The notes under the pieces: model-generated
The model's input: the letters and a program-made list of their open reading frames with translations, nothing else
Database searches by the model: none
Told to the model about the DNA's origin: nothing
Shown: piece by piece, positions 38,554 through 47,706 of the stretch
Layout of the letters: the number at the start of each line of letters is the position of its first letter
Position numbering within the stretch: the first letter of the stretch is position 1
Program-made: the position numbers and the translations under genes
Source of the DNA: Thermococcus sp. 18S1
GTDB lineage: Archaea; Methanobacteriota_B; Thermococci; Thermococcales; Thermococcaceae
NCBI RefSeq assembly: GCF_012027645.1
Contig: NZ_SNUU01000001.1
Span: forward strand, 1,426,001-1,490,000
Reading direction: 5' to 3'
Length of the DNA stretch: 64,000 bases

Positions 38554-39729
38554 TCACCTGTCGATATCCGGTGGGCAGTTGTCAAGGCTTACGAGTATCA
38601 CGGGCACGTCGGCTATTCTCGCTCCGACGAGGAGCTGTTCAATGACTCTGATTCCGTGGGATATGCTCGGCCCCCTGAGCTGCAGCCTGTACGGCTTGTT
38701 CTTTCCATCGCTGACGACGTAGGCTCCGAAGTCTCCCTTGGTGCTCTCGACGTGGGCGAAGGCATCTCCCTCCGGAACCTTGAACCTCGGCAGGTTCTTC
38801 ATCCTCGGGTCATCGACCTTGTACGGCCCGCTCGGCGGTCCCATGTCGAGGAGCTGCTCGAGTATGTAGAGGTCCTGCTCCAGCTCATACCTCCTCACCA
38901 GGACCCTTGCGAGGGCGTCTCCGTCCCTCAGGACGGGCACCTCGAAGTCGAGCTCCGGATAGAGGAGGTACGGGTCAACGCGCCTCACATCGTAGGGGAC
39001 TCCGGTGGCACGGAGGTTGGGTCCGGTAACGCCCTCGCTGAGGGCAAACTTCTTGTCCATTACACCTACTCCCTCAAGCCTGCGGTGGGCGATGTAGTTC
39101 TCGAAGAGTATCTCGTCGAAGTCCTTCAGCTTGCTCTTGATGTACTCCACGGTGTCCTGGAGCTTGCGGAGCCATGCGTCGTTTGGAATGTCCCTCCTGA
39201 CTCCGCCGGGGATTGTGTAGATGTGATACACCCTGGCTCCGGTGAGCTGCTCGAAGAGCGCCATGAACCTCTCACGGTATGCCGCAGCCCACTGGCCGGC
39301 GGTGTAGACACCGAGCTTAAAGGCCATACCCATGGTCCAGAACAGGTAGGCGCTGACCCTGGCCATCTCGAGGACGGTCGTCCTGATCCACTGCGCCCTG
39401 TCGGGAATCTCCCAGCCGAGTATCTCCTCAACGGCCATGGAGTAGATGACCTCCGGCACATCAGGCTCTGGCACACAGACCCTGAGGAGCAGGGCTATGT
39501 TGGTGTGCCACGGCCTGTATTCCGCCAGCTTCTCGAATCCTCTGTGGAGGAAGCCGGGGTTGGCTATTGCCTTGGCAACCCTGTTGCCGTCCATCTTGAG
39601 GATTATGCTGTAGTTCTCGGTGGCCATGTGCTGCGGACCGAAGAACAACTCGTAGGTATCCCTTTCTATTGGAAGCAGGTCCATACCGTTCTCCTTTGCC
39701 TCACGTATAAGCTCGCTCTGTGAAACCAT
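38554..39729 (-). CDS. mbxL: Membrane-bound sulfane reductase catalytic-site subunit L (NuoD-like)
   Basis: 391 residues, large-subunit family of [NiFe] hydrogenases/NuoD. Hydrogenases have two C-x2-C pairs; here each pair is reduced to a single Cys: C85 in LLRVCVPEPD and C385 in LDNCPPDIDR. This excludes a NiFe centre and fits MBS, where two Cys remain at the polysulfide site. ATG 39729 follows GGTGAGGATA. It lies between K and N as in P. furiosus mbx. Confidence 0.93.
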   Translation of the reverse strand: MVSQSELIREAKENGMDLLPIERDTYELFFGPQHMATENYSIILKMDGNRVAKAIANPGFLHRGFEKLAEYRPWHTNIALLLRVCVPEPDVPEVIYSMAVEEILGWEIPDRAQWIRTTVLEMARVSAYLFWTMGMAFKLGVYTAGQWAAAYRERFMALFEQLTGARVYHIYTIPGGVRRDIPNDAWLRKLQDTVEYIKSKLKDFDEILFENYIAHRRLEGVGVMDKKFALSEGVTGPNLRATGVPYDVRRVDPYLLYPELDFEVPVLRDGDALARVLVRRYELEQDLYILEQLLDMGPPSGPYKVDDPRMKNLPRFKVPEGDAFAHVESTKGDFGAYVVSDGKNKPYRLQLRGPSISHGIRVIEQLLVGARIADVPVILVSLDNCPPDIDR

Positions 39730-39739
39730 TATCCTCACC

Positions 39740-40255
39740 TCAGATCACGTAGGTGTCCTTATCCTCATCGAACCTGTCCAGTATCTTATACTTCCTCTTC
39801 ACGTAGCCGAGCATGTCGAAGTCCTTCCTGTAGGAGAGTCCGGCCTCTTTGTCTTCCTCCTCCAGTATCCAGGGCATCTCCAGTTTGGGATTGCCCTCGA
39901 AGACGACCTGGAAGAACTCGTGGGCGTCCCTCTCGTAGGTCTCCGCAGCGGAATAGATGTCCATGACGGTTGGCACTACCGCGCTGTCCCTCGGTATGGC
40001 GGTTCTCACGAAGGTGTGTGTCCTGTGGGTTATGCTGAAGACCTGGTAGACCAGCTCGATTTCTCCCCTGTCCGGCCAGTCAACCGCCGTGATCTGGAGC
40101 AGGAGCTCAAAGTCGTTGTCCTTGAGCAGCTTGAGGAAGTCCCTTATCCTGTCGGAGGGTATCCTGAACTCTATCCTCCTCTCGCGCCTGACCTTTCCCT
40201 CCGCGTACGGGGCCTTCTCGGTGATGGTTGAAACGAGAGCCTCGTAGTCAGTCAT
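39740..40255 (-). CDS. mbxK: Membrane-bound sulfane reductase subunit K (NuoC-like)
   Basis: 171 residues. It has the 30-kDa NuoC signature: ELVYQVFSITHRTHTFVRTAIPRDSAVVPTVMDIYSAAETYERDAHEFFQVVFEGNPKL. It is a structural subunit that binds L. ATG 40255 overlaps the stop of mbxJ by 8 nt. Confidence 0.93.
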   Translation of the reverse strand: MTDYEALVSTITEKAPYAEGKVRRERRIEFRIPSDRIRDFLKLLKDNDFELLLQITAVDWPDRGEIELVYQVFSITHRTHTFVRTAIPRDSAVVPTVMDIYSAAETYERDAHEFFQVVFEGNPKLEMPWILEEEDKEAGLSYRKDFDMLGYVKRKYKILDRFDEDKDTYVI

Positions 40256-40841
40256 TCTTCTCACGCTCCTTTTCGACTCTCTTGATATCGTCCATTATCC
40301 AGGGAAGCCACCTCTTGGCCTCCTTCTCGCGCCACCCCTCTCCGAACAGCTCGTCCTGGTTCTTCTTGTACCACTCGTAGTTCTCCTTGTAGCGCTTCCA
40401 GCTGTCGGCCGTGCCGTTCTCGATCATCTCCATCATCTTGTTGATTCCTTCCATGACCGACTCGGGCCTCGGCATACAGCCGGCTATGTAGACGTCAACC
40501 GGGATGTAGGCGTCAAGCCTCTTGATGGCGTTGTAGGCGTCCCAGTAGATGCCTCCGTTGATGGTGCACGAACCGTGGGCTATGACGTACTTCGGGTCTG
40601 GCTGCATCTCGTAGGTTATGATTATCCTCTTGAGGGTCTTCGGCGTGACGTAGCCGGTGATGAGGAACAGGTCGGCCATTCTCGGGGCCGGGTTGGGCAT
40701 CATTCCGAAGCGCTCTATGTCGTATCTGGAGGTCATGAGCGGCGGCATCTCTATACCGCCGCATCCGGTACAGAATGAAACAATCCAAAGACTCCTCTTT
40801 CTTGCGAATTCTATCAGCGGTTCCCACAACTTCCAGTCCAT
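40248..40841 (-). CDS. mbxJ: Membrane-bound sulfane reductase subunit J (NuoB-like)
   Basis: 197 residues. The proximal 4Fe-4S cluster ligands are visible: SFCTGCGG (C24, C27), AHGSCTINGG and IAGCMPRP. It bridges subunit N and L. The C-terminal 50 residues are charged and helical. ATG 40841 follows GAGGTGAGGAAA; a GTG three codons upstream is possible. Confidence 0.94.
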   Translation of the reverse strand: MDWKLWEPLIEFARKRSLWIVSFCTGCGGIEMPPLMTSRYDIERFGMMPNPAPRMADLFLITGYVTPKTLKRIIITYEMQPDPKYVIAHGSCTINGGIYWDAYNAIKRLDAYIPVDVYIAGCMPRPESVMEGINKMMEMIENGTADSWKRYKENYEWYKKNQDELFGEGWREKEAKRWLPWIMDDIKRVEKEREKND

Positions 40842-40851
40842 TTTCCTCACC

Positions 40852-41781
40852 TCACAGGCTTGCTAACACTGCTCCAAGGGCCGCTATTATGGTCGGCCAC
40901 TTCCAGTAGAACTTGGCCGCCTGGTCGATGGTGAACCTCGGGAAGATGTTTCCGATGAATATTGCCACCATGAGCACGGCTATCTGCTTGACGAGGAGGA
41001 TTCCGAGGCTGGCTATGGTGTTGAGCACCGGGCTGGCGAACGCTGTGACCACCGCACCGCCGAGGAATATGTTGCTGAAGAACAGCGTCTCGGCGAAGAG
41101 TGCTATGGCGTGCTGTATCTGGAGGATTCCCATGTGCTTGCCGCCGAACTCGACCATCGGGCCGAGGGATATCTCACCCGGTGCGATCATGATGTCGAAC
41201 GGCTCCTTTCCGAACATTGCCTGAAGGACTATGTCGTACGCTATAGCCGCCAGCAGGAGGGGTACGTGGATTATGCTCCATCCCATGGTCTGCTGTGCCA
41301 CCACTATCTGGTAGGTGCTGAACGTTCCGTAGAACTCAGCCAGGGCGACTATGGCGAAGCCGAGCGGAACCTGTATGGCGAGCAGTGTGAGCAGTGCACG
41401 CTGGGCACCGAGGCCTGCCCACGGGTTTCCTGAGCTCATTGCGGCGAACATTATTCCGAGCATCGGTATCTCGAGCAGGAACGTGATGAGGATGAGGTCA
41501 CCGTAGGCCCTGAGTATGCTGACGCTGCCTATCGGAATGAAAAACAGCGCCAGTATGGTTGCTCCGAGGGCGTAGACGATTCCGAAGTCGTAGATGAGGC
41601 CGTGGGTTATGTTGCTCTTCTTTGAGAGGAGTTTTATGGTATCGAGTATCGGCTGATAGAGCGGCGGACCGACCCTTCTGTGTATCCTCGCGCTGACCTT
41701 CCTTATGATACCCATGAAGAGGAACCCTACGAAGGTCGCGTAAAGTAATAGGAAGAGGGCCTTCAGCGCAACTTCAAACAT
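40852..41781 (-). CDS. mbxM: Membrane-bound sulfane reductase subunit M (NuoH-like)
   Basis: 309 residues, about eight helices. NuoH features: the ARIHRRVGPPLYQPILDTIKLL loop and FGKEPFDIMIAPGEISLGPMVEFGGK. It connects the peripheral arm to the ion-pumping subunits. ATG 41781. Confidence 0.95.
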   Translation of the reverse strand: MFEVALKALFLLLYATFVGFLFMGIIRKVSARIHRRVGPPLYQPILDTIKLLSKKSNITHGLIYDFGIVYALGATILALFFIPIGSVSILRAYGDLILITFLLEIPMLGIMFAAMSSGNPWAGLGAQRALLTLLAIQVPLGFAIVALAEFYGTFSTYQIVVAQQTMGWSIIHVPLLLAAIAYDIVLQAMFGKEPFDIMIAPGEISLGPMVEFGGKHMGILQIQHAIALFAETLFFSNIFLGGAVVTAFASPVLNTIASLGILLVKQIAVLMVAIFIGNIFPRFTIDQAAKFYWKWPTIIAALGAVLASL

Positions 41782-41784
41782 CCT

Positions 41785-43647
41785 TCACACCCCCCACATT
41801 GCCAGTATAAGGAGTATTATGGCAAGATACCAGGCATAGCTCTGAACGTTTCCATTGTAGACGTAGTTCTTCAGGGTCTCGGCGAAGTCCTCGGTGGTCT
41901 TTCCAAAGTCCTTGTAGAGCTTGTCAAAGCTTATCCTGAGCCAGAATGACATGGCCTCCTTGAGCGGCAGGAAGAAGTTCCTCCTTATGGTGAGGTTATA
42001 GTCCATGGTGACGGGGTTTCCTGCCTGGTAGGTGTCCGTGACCGGAACCCTCCTGACCTTTGCGCCGAGGAAGTAGATTATTGCCGCTATCACCATGCCG
42101 ACGACGAGCCATATGGTTATCAGGAGGCCGTTGTACTTGCCGACCCCGATGTTAAGCTCCCAGATGGTTCCCCCTATGACGTCGCTTCCAAACACCTTGT
42201 TGAGCTCCTGGGCCACAATGCCCGGTGCTATTCCGAAGACCACATTGAAGAGTGCCAGTATGGCCATGCCTATCGCAAGCGGGAGCGGGGCGTCTTTGAC
42301 GTCGTCGAGGTCAGTCGGCCTCTGTCCGAACCAGACGGCGTAGGTGAACCTGATGAGGTAGACGAAGCCTATCGCACTTCCAAAGAACACCATGCCGCCC
42401 AGGATCGGCATGTTCTGGCTTATGACTGCCTCGAATATCAGCCACTTGCTCGCGAAGCCGACCATCGGGGGTATTCCCGCGAGGCTCAGTATCGCCACGA
42501 AGGCCATGGCGAACGTGAACGGCATCTTCTCGGCTAAACCTCCCATGTCCTTGAACTCGGTTTTGCCCGTGCGGTAGATTATCGTCGCCACGATGAGGAA
42601 GAACAGCCCCTTGAAGAGGGCGTGGCTTATTGCGTGGTATATGCCCGCCTCTATGCTGAGGGCGCTGCCGACACCGATGGCGACGAGGATGTAGCCTATC
42701 TGGCTGATACTCGAGTACGCGAAGAGCTTTCTGAGGTCTTCCTGGAGTGCGGCGAGAATACCACCGATGACTATTGTAAGTCCACCCAGGAGTGCTATGA
42801 TGTAACCGAACTTCGGAACGCTTCTGAAGGTTCCAAACTCAACGACGAGTCTGTATCCGAGGAGCATGTAGATGAGTATAAATCCGTAGACTCCCGTCTT
42901 GCTGAGAACGCCGCTGAACATTGCCGTGTAGCTCTGGTTGGTCTCGCTGTATGCATCGGGGGCCCAGACGTGGAGCGGGAAGGTGCCCGCCTTGACGCCA
43001 AAGGCCACCAGGAAGAGGCCGAATATGGCCGCCATGTCCCCCTTGCTAAATATAGTGCCCGCGCCCACTGCCCCAATTGCGGCGTCCTGAGTCAGGGCCT
43101 TGTAGACCTCCACGAAGCTGAAAGACCCTACTTTTGCGTATATTATGCCTATCGCAAGGAGCATGGCGTAGGCGCCTATGATGCTGAGCACGAAGTACTT
43201 GAGGGACGCGCTTCTGTTGTACTTAAGCACCATCATGAACGAGCCGAAGGTCATGAGCTCCCAGAACAGGAAGAAGCCCATGAGGTCGTAGGCGAGGAAG
43301 ACGCCGTAGACACTGCTGAGGCTCATGAGGGCGAAGAGCCACTCGTAGCTGTTTCTGGAGGTGGAGACCATTCCAAGCACTGCCGCGAGCCCAACGACTC
43401 CGGCTATCATGGCAAATACCCAGCTGAGATGGGTCAGTGCAAAGTCAAAGGTGAAGCCTCCGAAGCTTATGGAGTGCTGTATGACGTCACCCGCGTTGAC
43501 ACTCTGGTAGAGCTTTATCAGGTACGCCAGCGGAACCGCCGCGCCGATGACGCCCACTATTTCCCTGAGGCCCTTGATGTCAAGCGCCCATGCGATGACA
43601 CCGGCAATCAGGGGCGCGAAGATTATAATGAAGAGCTCGTTGATCAT
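41785..43647 (-). CDS. mbxH': Membrane-bound sulfane reductase antiporter subunit H' (NuoL-like)
   Basis: 620 residues, about 14-16 helices. The antiporter core has ELMTFGSFMMVLKYN, FPLHVWAPDAYSETNQSYTAMFSG and AYSSISQIGYIL with buried Lys/Glu/His residues. A C-terminal extension of about 100 residues could be the lateral helix of NuoL. Presence of a second H gene separates mbx from the single-H mbh operon. Overlaps mbxH by 4 nt. Confidence 0.93.
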   Translation of the reverse strand: MINELFIIIFAPLIAGVIAWALDIKGLREIVGVIGAAVPLAYLIKLYQSVNAGDVIQHSISFGGFTFDFALTHLSWVFAMIAGVVGLAAVLGMVSTSRNSYEWLFALMSLSSVYGVFLAYDLMGFFLFWELMTFGSFMMVLKYNRSASLKYFVLSIIGAYAMLLAIGIIYAKVGSFSFVEVYKALTQDAAIGAVGAGTIFSKGDMAAIFGLFLVAFGVKAGTFPLHVWAPDAYSETNQSYTAMFSGVLSKTGVYGFILIYMLLGYRLVVEFGTFRSVPKFGYIIALLGGLTIVIGGILAALQEDLRKLFAYSSISQIGYILVAIGVGSALSIEAGIYHAISHALFKGLFFLIVATIIYRTGKTEFKDMGGLAEKMPFTFAMAFVAILSLAGIPPMVGFASKWLIFEAVISQNMPILGGMVFFGSAIGFVYLIRFTYAVWFGQRPTDLDDVKDAPLPLAIGMAILALFNVVFGIAPGIVAQELNKVFGSDVIGGTIWELNIGVGKYNGLLITIWLVVGMVIAAIIYFLGAKVRRVPVTDTYQAGNPVTMDYNLTIRRNFFLPLKEAMSFWLRISFDKLYKDFGKTTEDFAETLKNYVYNGNVQSYAWYLAIILLILAMWGV

Positions 43648-45131
43648 GCTCCCACCCCCATAAGTGGAACGTTCTTAATGTACTGGGCCACATTGAAGAT
43701 GTCGTTTCCAGCCTTCTGGGCGATGCTCCAGGCGTAGTCGGGGTAAACGCCTATGACTATCACGAGGGCCGCGAGGAAGAGCAGCATGAGGCTGATGGCA
43801 AGTCCCTCGCTTATCCTCTCGCCCTCTCCGGTGAACCACATCGTGTGTATAAGCCTGAAGTAATAGACCGCCTCCACGACGCTGGCCGCCAGTATGAGGG
43901 CTATGACCCCGGTCTTGCCTGCCGCCATTGAGGCCATCACAAGCTGCATCTTGCTCCAGAACACGTTGAACAGTGGAACTCCCGTGATGCTTATGGCGCC
44001 GATGGTTATGGCAAACGCCGTGAGCGGCATCCTTTTTCCAAGCCCTTTGAACCTCTCCAGCTCCGATCCGCCGAGAATCACCGCCACGTGTCCGATGGCA
44101 AGGAACATCAGGACCTTAACCACCGCGTGGTTGACCATGTGGAACACTGCCGCGTTCACGCCCGCCTGGGTGCCGAGGGCAAAGCCAACCGCGATGAATC
44201 CGACCTGGGCAATGCTGGAGTATGCGACCATTCTCTTCACGTCCCTCTGTCTGAGGGCCGCAAGCTCACCGACTATGACGGTCAGCGTGCCGAGGGTTAT
44301 GAGCAGTCCAAGGATGGAGTTCCAGCCTGCGGAAGCCTGCATGAGGTAGAGTATCCTGGCCATGGCGTAGAGACCCGCTTTGACGACAAAGCCCGAGAAC
44401 ATGGCAGTTACCGGGTGCGGCGCGGCCTGGTAGGCGTCGGGCGCCCATGCGTTGAGCGGGAAGATTTCGGCCTCAACCGCCAGTCCGAAGATTATCAGTG
44501 CCAGTCCGACCTGGGCAACGGTCGGGTCGATGGTACCAGCGAGCTGGGCTATCTGGGCCATGTTGAGGGTTCCAAGTGCACCGTAAATGAGGGCGACGCC
44601 GATGAGGAAGAAGCTTGAGCCTATTCCGCCGAGGATTATGTACTTCATCGAAGCCTCCGCGGCTTCGCCGGTCTTGTTGTAGGCGGTCAAAGCGTAGGCG
44701 CTGATTGCGGTTATCTCCATGAAGACGAAGAGGTTGAAGATGTCTCCCGTTGCTATCATGCCGGTGGCTCCGAGCATCAGCAGGAGGAACAGCATGGCGT
44801 ACTTGTCTATCGGCTCAACTTCGATGGCTTTGAGGCTGAAGACGGCCATCAGGAAGCTGACCGCGGCGATGATGAGCACGAAGAGAGCCGCGAAGTGGCC
44901 GATGTAGAGGTTGATTCCAACGGGCGGCCTCCAGGCGCCGGCCATGACTATTATCGGCTGTCCGGTGGTGTAAACCTGCTGGAATATCCACGCCGCGATT
45001 CCGGTCTGGACTGCGGTGACGGCTATGAGGTAGTACTTAACGGCCTTCTTTCCGAACCCCTTTATCAGGGGCACGAAGAAGGCGCTTATGAGGGGTAGCG
45101 CAATGAGGAGTGAAGCGTACTGCCCGTTCAT
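43644..45131 (-). CDS. mbxH: Membrane-bound sulfane reductase antiporter subunit H (MnhD/NuoN-like)
   Basis: 495 residues, about 14 helices. Core motifs: FVFMEITAISAYALTAYNK, FPLNAWAPDAYQAAPHPVTAMFSG, AYSSIAQVGFIAV and HMVNHAVVKVLMFLAIG. It is a paralogue of H' and moves H+ or Na+. The start overlaps mbxG by 4 nt. Confidence 0.93.
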   Translation of the reverse strand: MNGQYASLLIALPLISAFFVPLIKGFGKKAVKYYLIAVTAVQTGIAAWIFQQVYTTGQPIIVMAGAWRPPVGINLYIGHFAALFVLIIAAVSFLMAVFSLKAIEVEPIDKYAMLFLLLMLGATGMIATGDIFNLFVFMEITAISAYALTAYNKTGEAAEASMKYIILGGIGSSFFLIGVALIYGALGTLNMAQIAQLAGTIDPTVAQVGLALIIFGLAVEAEIFPLNAWAPDAYQAAPHPVTAMFSGFVVKAGLYAMARILYLMQASAGWNSILGLLITLGTLTVIVGELAALRQRDVKRMVAYSSIAQVGFIAVGFALGTQAGVNAAVFHMVNHAVVKVLMFLAIGHVAVILGGSELERFKGLGKRMPLTAFAITIGAISITGVPLFNVFWSKMQLVMASMAAGKTGVIALILAASVVEAVYYFRLIHTMWFTGEGERISEGLAISLMLLFLAALVIVIGVYPDYAWSIAQKAGNDIFNVAQYIKNVPLMGVGA

Positions 45132-45472
45132 CCTCTCAACCTCCTTATCTCCTCAACGTTAAGGGTTCCGTACTTCTCGTGGAGTATCATGGCGACGCTA
45201 AGGGCCATAGCTGTGGTGGCAACGCCTATGACTATCGCCGTGAGAACCAGCGCCTGGGGAATCGGATCAACGGCCTGGTTCGGCCCGATTCCCTCGCTCA
45301 GTATGGGCGCGCTCCTTCCGGCAACGTAGCCGACGCTGACCAGGAGGAGGTTCACGCCGGTCTCCATTATGCTCAGCCCGATGAGCATCTTAAGGAGGTT
45401 CTTCTTGACGAGGACTGCGTAGAGGCCTATCAGTATGAGCGAGATGGCACCGAAGTAGTAGACTGAAATCAT
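45128..45472 (-). CDS. mbxG: Membrane-bound sulfane reductase subunit G (MnhC/NuoK-like)
   Basis: 114 residues, three helices with the NuoK/MrpC pattern KMLIGLSIMETGVNLLLVSVGYV including a membrane Glu, then PIPQALVLTAIVIGVATTAMALSVAM. Overlaps both neighbours by 4 nt, showing tight translational coupling. Confidence 0.93.
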   Translation of the reverse strand: MISVYYFGAISLILIGLYAVLVKKNLLKMLIGLSIMETGVNLLLVSVGYVAGRSAPILSEGIGPNQAVDPIPQALVLTAIVIGVATTAMALSVAMILHEKYGTLNVEEIRRLRG

Positions 45473-46176
45473 TCGCTCACCTCCTCCTTGAGCATGTTGT
45501 CTATGATTCCGCTCAGCTCGGTGCCGACTTTGAGGCCGATGATGGTGTAGATTATGGGGATGAATCCTCCGCTGAGGAGCCTGCCGACGTTGTCAACGCC
45601 AAAGCCCCAGTCCTGCCATATCCAGTCGTAGAGGAAGTAGCCGCCTATGGCGAGGCCGATGAGGCCGACGAGCACGTAGGCCATTCCGACCGCTCCCTCG
45701 GTCTTCTCGAAGGCCTTGTGCGGTATCTCGTAGGCGGTGAAGGCCATGTAGAGCAGCAGGAACGCGGTGGCTATGGTGGCTCCGCCGGGGAATCCTCCAC
45801 CCGGTGTGAGGTGTCCGTGGATGAAGATGTACGCACCGAAGAGCATCACGAATGGCACCAGAAGTCTTGTTCCTGTCGTGAGGACTATTGAGCCCTCAGT
45901 CTTCGCGGTCCTCTGCTTCTTCCTCCTCCAGAGGAGTGCTCCAACTCCGGTTGAGGCTATGAACAGAACGGTGACCTCACCGAGGGTATCGAATCCACGG
46001 TAGTTCACGACGACGGCAGTTACCGCATTGACCGCGCCGGTCTGCTCCTTGACGTTGTCGAGGTAGTACTGGCCGACGAGCATCTTATCCTCGCCGAACG
46101 GGACTCCAGCGAGCCCCTGGGCGAGCCAGTAGCCGATGATGATCAGGGTTATTATCGCGAGAGCGCGCTTGAGCAT
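45469..46176 (-). CDS. mbxF: Membrane-bound sulfane reductase subunit F (MnhB-like with E-like N-terminus)
   Basis: 235 residues. The first 95 resemble MbhE/MrpA C-terminal sequence (AVNAVTAVVVNYRGFDTLGEVTVLFIASTGV). The rest is MrpB-like (RLLVPFVMLFGAYIFIHGHLTPGGGFPGGATIA). So E-like and F-like parts are joined, in agreement with the lack of a separate E gene. ATG 46176 after GAGGTGGTGAAA. Confidence 0.9.
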   Translation of the reverse strand: MLKRALAIITLIIIGYWLAQGLAGVPFGEDKMLVGQYYLDNVKEQTGAVNAVTAVVVNYRGFDTLGEVTVLFIASTGVGALLWRRKKQRTAKTEGSIVLTTGTRLLVPFVMLFGAYIFIHGHLTPGGGFPGGATIATAFLLLYMAFTAYEIPHKAFEKTEGAVGMAYVLVGLIGLAIGGYFLYDWIWQDWGFGVDNVGRLLSGGFIPIIYTIIGLKVGTELSGIIDNMLKEEVSE

Positions 46177-46178
46177 TT

Positions 46179-46463
46179 TCACCACCTCACCCACCAGCCG
46201 GGCTTCTCCTCTTCCTCGGTCTCAAAGCGCTGGGTCCTCTTGATGGCGAAGATGAATATCGCACCGCTGAGTGCTGCGCCTATCGCTGCCTCCGTCATCG
46301 CCACGTCCGGGGCCTGCAGCATGAAGAACAGCAGCGAGGCGAATAGACTCACCGCCGCCATTCCAACGGCCGCCGCGAGCAGGTCCCTCCACTCGACGGC
46401 AAGCACTGCGGAGATTATCATTATACCCACTATCAGGTACTCGATAAGGGCTATGCCGTTCAT
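46179..46463 (-). CDS. mbxD: Membrane-bound sulfane reductase subunit D (DUF4040-like)
   Basis: 94 residues, three helices: VEWRDLLAAAVGMAAVSLFASLLFFMLQAPDVAMTEAAIGAALSGAIFIFAIKR is the MrpA-C/DUF4040 pattern with APDVAMTEAAIG. ATG 46463 overlaps mbxC by 4 nt. Confidence 0.92.
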   Translation of the reverse strand: MNGIALIEYLIVGIMIISAVLAVEWRDLLAAAVGMAAVSLFASLLFFMLQAPDVAMTEAAIGAALSGAIFIFAIKRTQRFETEEEEKPGWWVRW

Positions 46464-46855
46464 TCTTCACCACCCTCCTTGGGGGTCTCTTCGGGGGCCT
46501 TCTCCTTACCCTCCAGGTGCTCGCGGTACTTATCGACGACACTGCCCTCCCAGAGGGGTATGCCGCTCTTGTAGGCAGCCCTGATGAGGGCGTGGGCGCT
46601 TATCGGGTTGGTGAGCAGCAGGAAGACTGCTATAACTATGGTCTTGGTGAGCCATGCCGCGCTTCCGAAGTCGGTACCGAGCGCCCAGATTCCAACGCCC
46701 ACTATGACTCCGAGGCTTCCAAGGGTCGCGCTCTTGGTCGAAGTCTGCATCCTGTTGTACACATCGGGCATCCTGATGAGACCCAGGGCTGACAGTAAGT
46801 AGAAGAACGTTCCTATGAGAACGAGGATTTCTCCTATCGCGGTCAGAGCGCTCAT
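46460..46855 (-). CDS. mbxC: Membrane-bound sulfane reductase subunit C (MnhG-like)
   Basis: 131 residues, three helices with the MrpG signature GLIRMPDVYNRMQTSTKSATLGSLGVIVGV and LLTNPISAHALIRAAY. An acidic/basic 35-residue tail follows. ATG 46855 overlaps mbxB by 4 nt. Confidence 0.92.
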   Translation of the reverse strand: MSALTAIGEILVLIGTFFYLLSALGLIRMPDVYNRMQTSTKSATLGSLGVIVGVGIWALGTDFGSAAWLTKTIVIAVFLLLTNPISAHALIRAAYKSGIPLWEGSVVDKYREHLEGKEKAPEETPKEGGEE

Positions 46856-47106
46856 AGTCCTCCCTCCATGTAGCGCGCGAATGCTATGACTCCACCGAAG
46901 GCGAGTATCGCGTAGACCAGGGCCACGTCGAGGAATATCATGCGCTCGTAGTAGAGTGCGAAGAGCACCATGAGTCCCGCGGTGATGGTGGTCATGATAT
47001 CAACAGCAACGAGCCTGTCGACTGTGGTCGGTCCCCTGAAAACCCTGTACATGCTGAGCAGCGTTGCTATAGCTATAAGGACGAGGTAAACGTTTATCCC
47101 TATCAT
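46852..47106 (-). CDS. mbxB: Membrane-bound sulfane reductase subunit B (MnhF-like)
   Basis: 84 residues, three helices with the MrpF pattern RVFRGPTTVDRLVAVDIMTTI. ATG 47106 overlaps mbxA by 4 nt. Confidence 0.92.
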   Translation of the reverse strand: MIGINVYLVLIAIATLLSMYRVFRGPTTVDRLVAVDIMTTITAGLMVLFALYYERMIFLDVALVYAILAFGGVIAFARYMEGGL

Positions 47107-47633
47107 CCGAAGATCACCTTCAGGAACTTTTCGAAGGGAACGGTTATTCCCTCGGAGGATGCCTTAACGTGCTCCTCTTCGCTCTCGGTCAGGGCCTCAT
47201 CCGGAACCCAGATCCAGTGGATGAAGTACTCGTCTTCGTCCACATCAAGGGTTATTGTTCCAGGGGTCAGTGTTATCGAGTTGGCCAGGGCGAGCTTTCC
47301 AACGTCGCTGTTGAGGACGGTCTTGCACTTCACTATTCCGGGCCTTATGGGTCTCTTGGGGTGGAGGACCCTGTAGGCAACGTCGAGGTTGGCCATGATC
47401 ATGGCCCACAGGAAGTAGGGGATGTACGCTATCATGTACGCTATCCTCTTGGGGTGGAGGTTCGCCAGGCCGTTGGTGGTGAATATCTCGTAGGTGAATG
47501 CCGCGACTATGAGCGACAGCAGTAGGCCGAATCCTAGCTCCTGTACGTCCAGGCTGGCAGTTATGGCCAGCCATATCAAGAACAGTACGATCACCGTGTA
47601 CAGGTATCTGCTTATTTTGCTTGCTTCTCCCAT
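47103..47633 (-). CDS. mbxA: Membrane-bound sulfane reductase subunit A (MnhE-like)
   Basis: 176 residues. Two N-terminal helices and the MrpE soluble domain: NSITLTPGTITLDVDEDEYFIHWIWV. First gene of the 13-gene leftward operon A-B-C-D-F-G-H-H'-M-J-K-L-N, which is the order known for P. furiosus mbx. ATG 47633 follows GGAGGTTGATGAT. Confidence 0.93.
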   Translation of the reverse strand: MGEASKISRYLYTVIVLFLIWLAITASLDVQELGFGLLLSLIVAAFTYEIFTTNGLANLHPKRIAYMIAYIPYFLWAMIMANLDVAYRVLHPKRPIRPGIVKCKTVLNSDVGKLALANSITLTPGTITLDVDEDEYFIHWIWVPDEALTESEEEHVKASSEGITVPFEKFLKVIFG

Positions 47634-47686
47634 ATCATCAACCTCCAGCGGTTGGTGGACATGTCCGAACAGAGTTAAGGGAAGCT

Positions 47687-47703
47687 AATCTTTGGTTTTT
47701 AAC
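47687..47703 (-). promoter_or_regulatory. SurR-like binding site at the mbx promoter
   Basis: On the minus strand GTT-AAA-AAC-CAAAG-ATT matches the SurR consensus GTT-N3-AAC-N5-GTT with one mismatch in the last triplet. It lies about 10-25 nt downstream of the TATA box (47707-47718), over the expected transcription start. SurR is the thiol-sensing regulator of the sulfur response in Thermococcales and is known to bind mbx promoters in P. furiosus. Confidence 0.6.
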
Positions 47704-47706
47704 ATT

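Noticed and set aside
42622-43737. 371-codon plus-strand frame
   Set aside because: Opposite the mbxH' coding region; biased composition, no start signal.
37823-47633. Energy-converting [NiFe] hydrogenase (mbh)
   Set aside because: The L subunit lacks both full C-x2-C pairs, there are two H genes and no separate E or I gene, so mbx/MBS is the better call.
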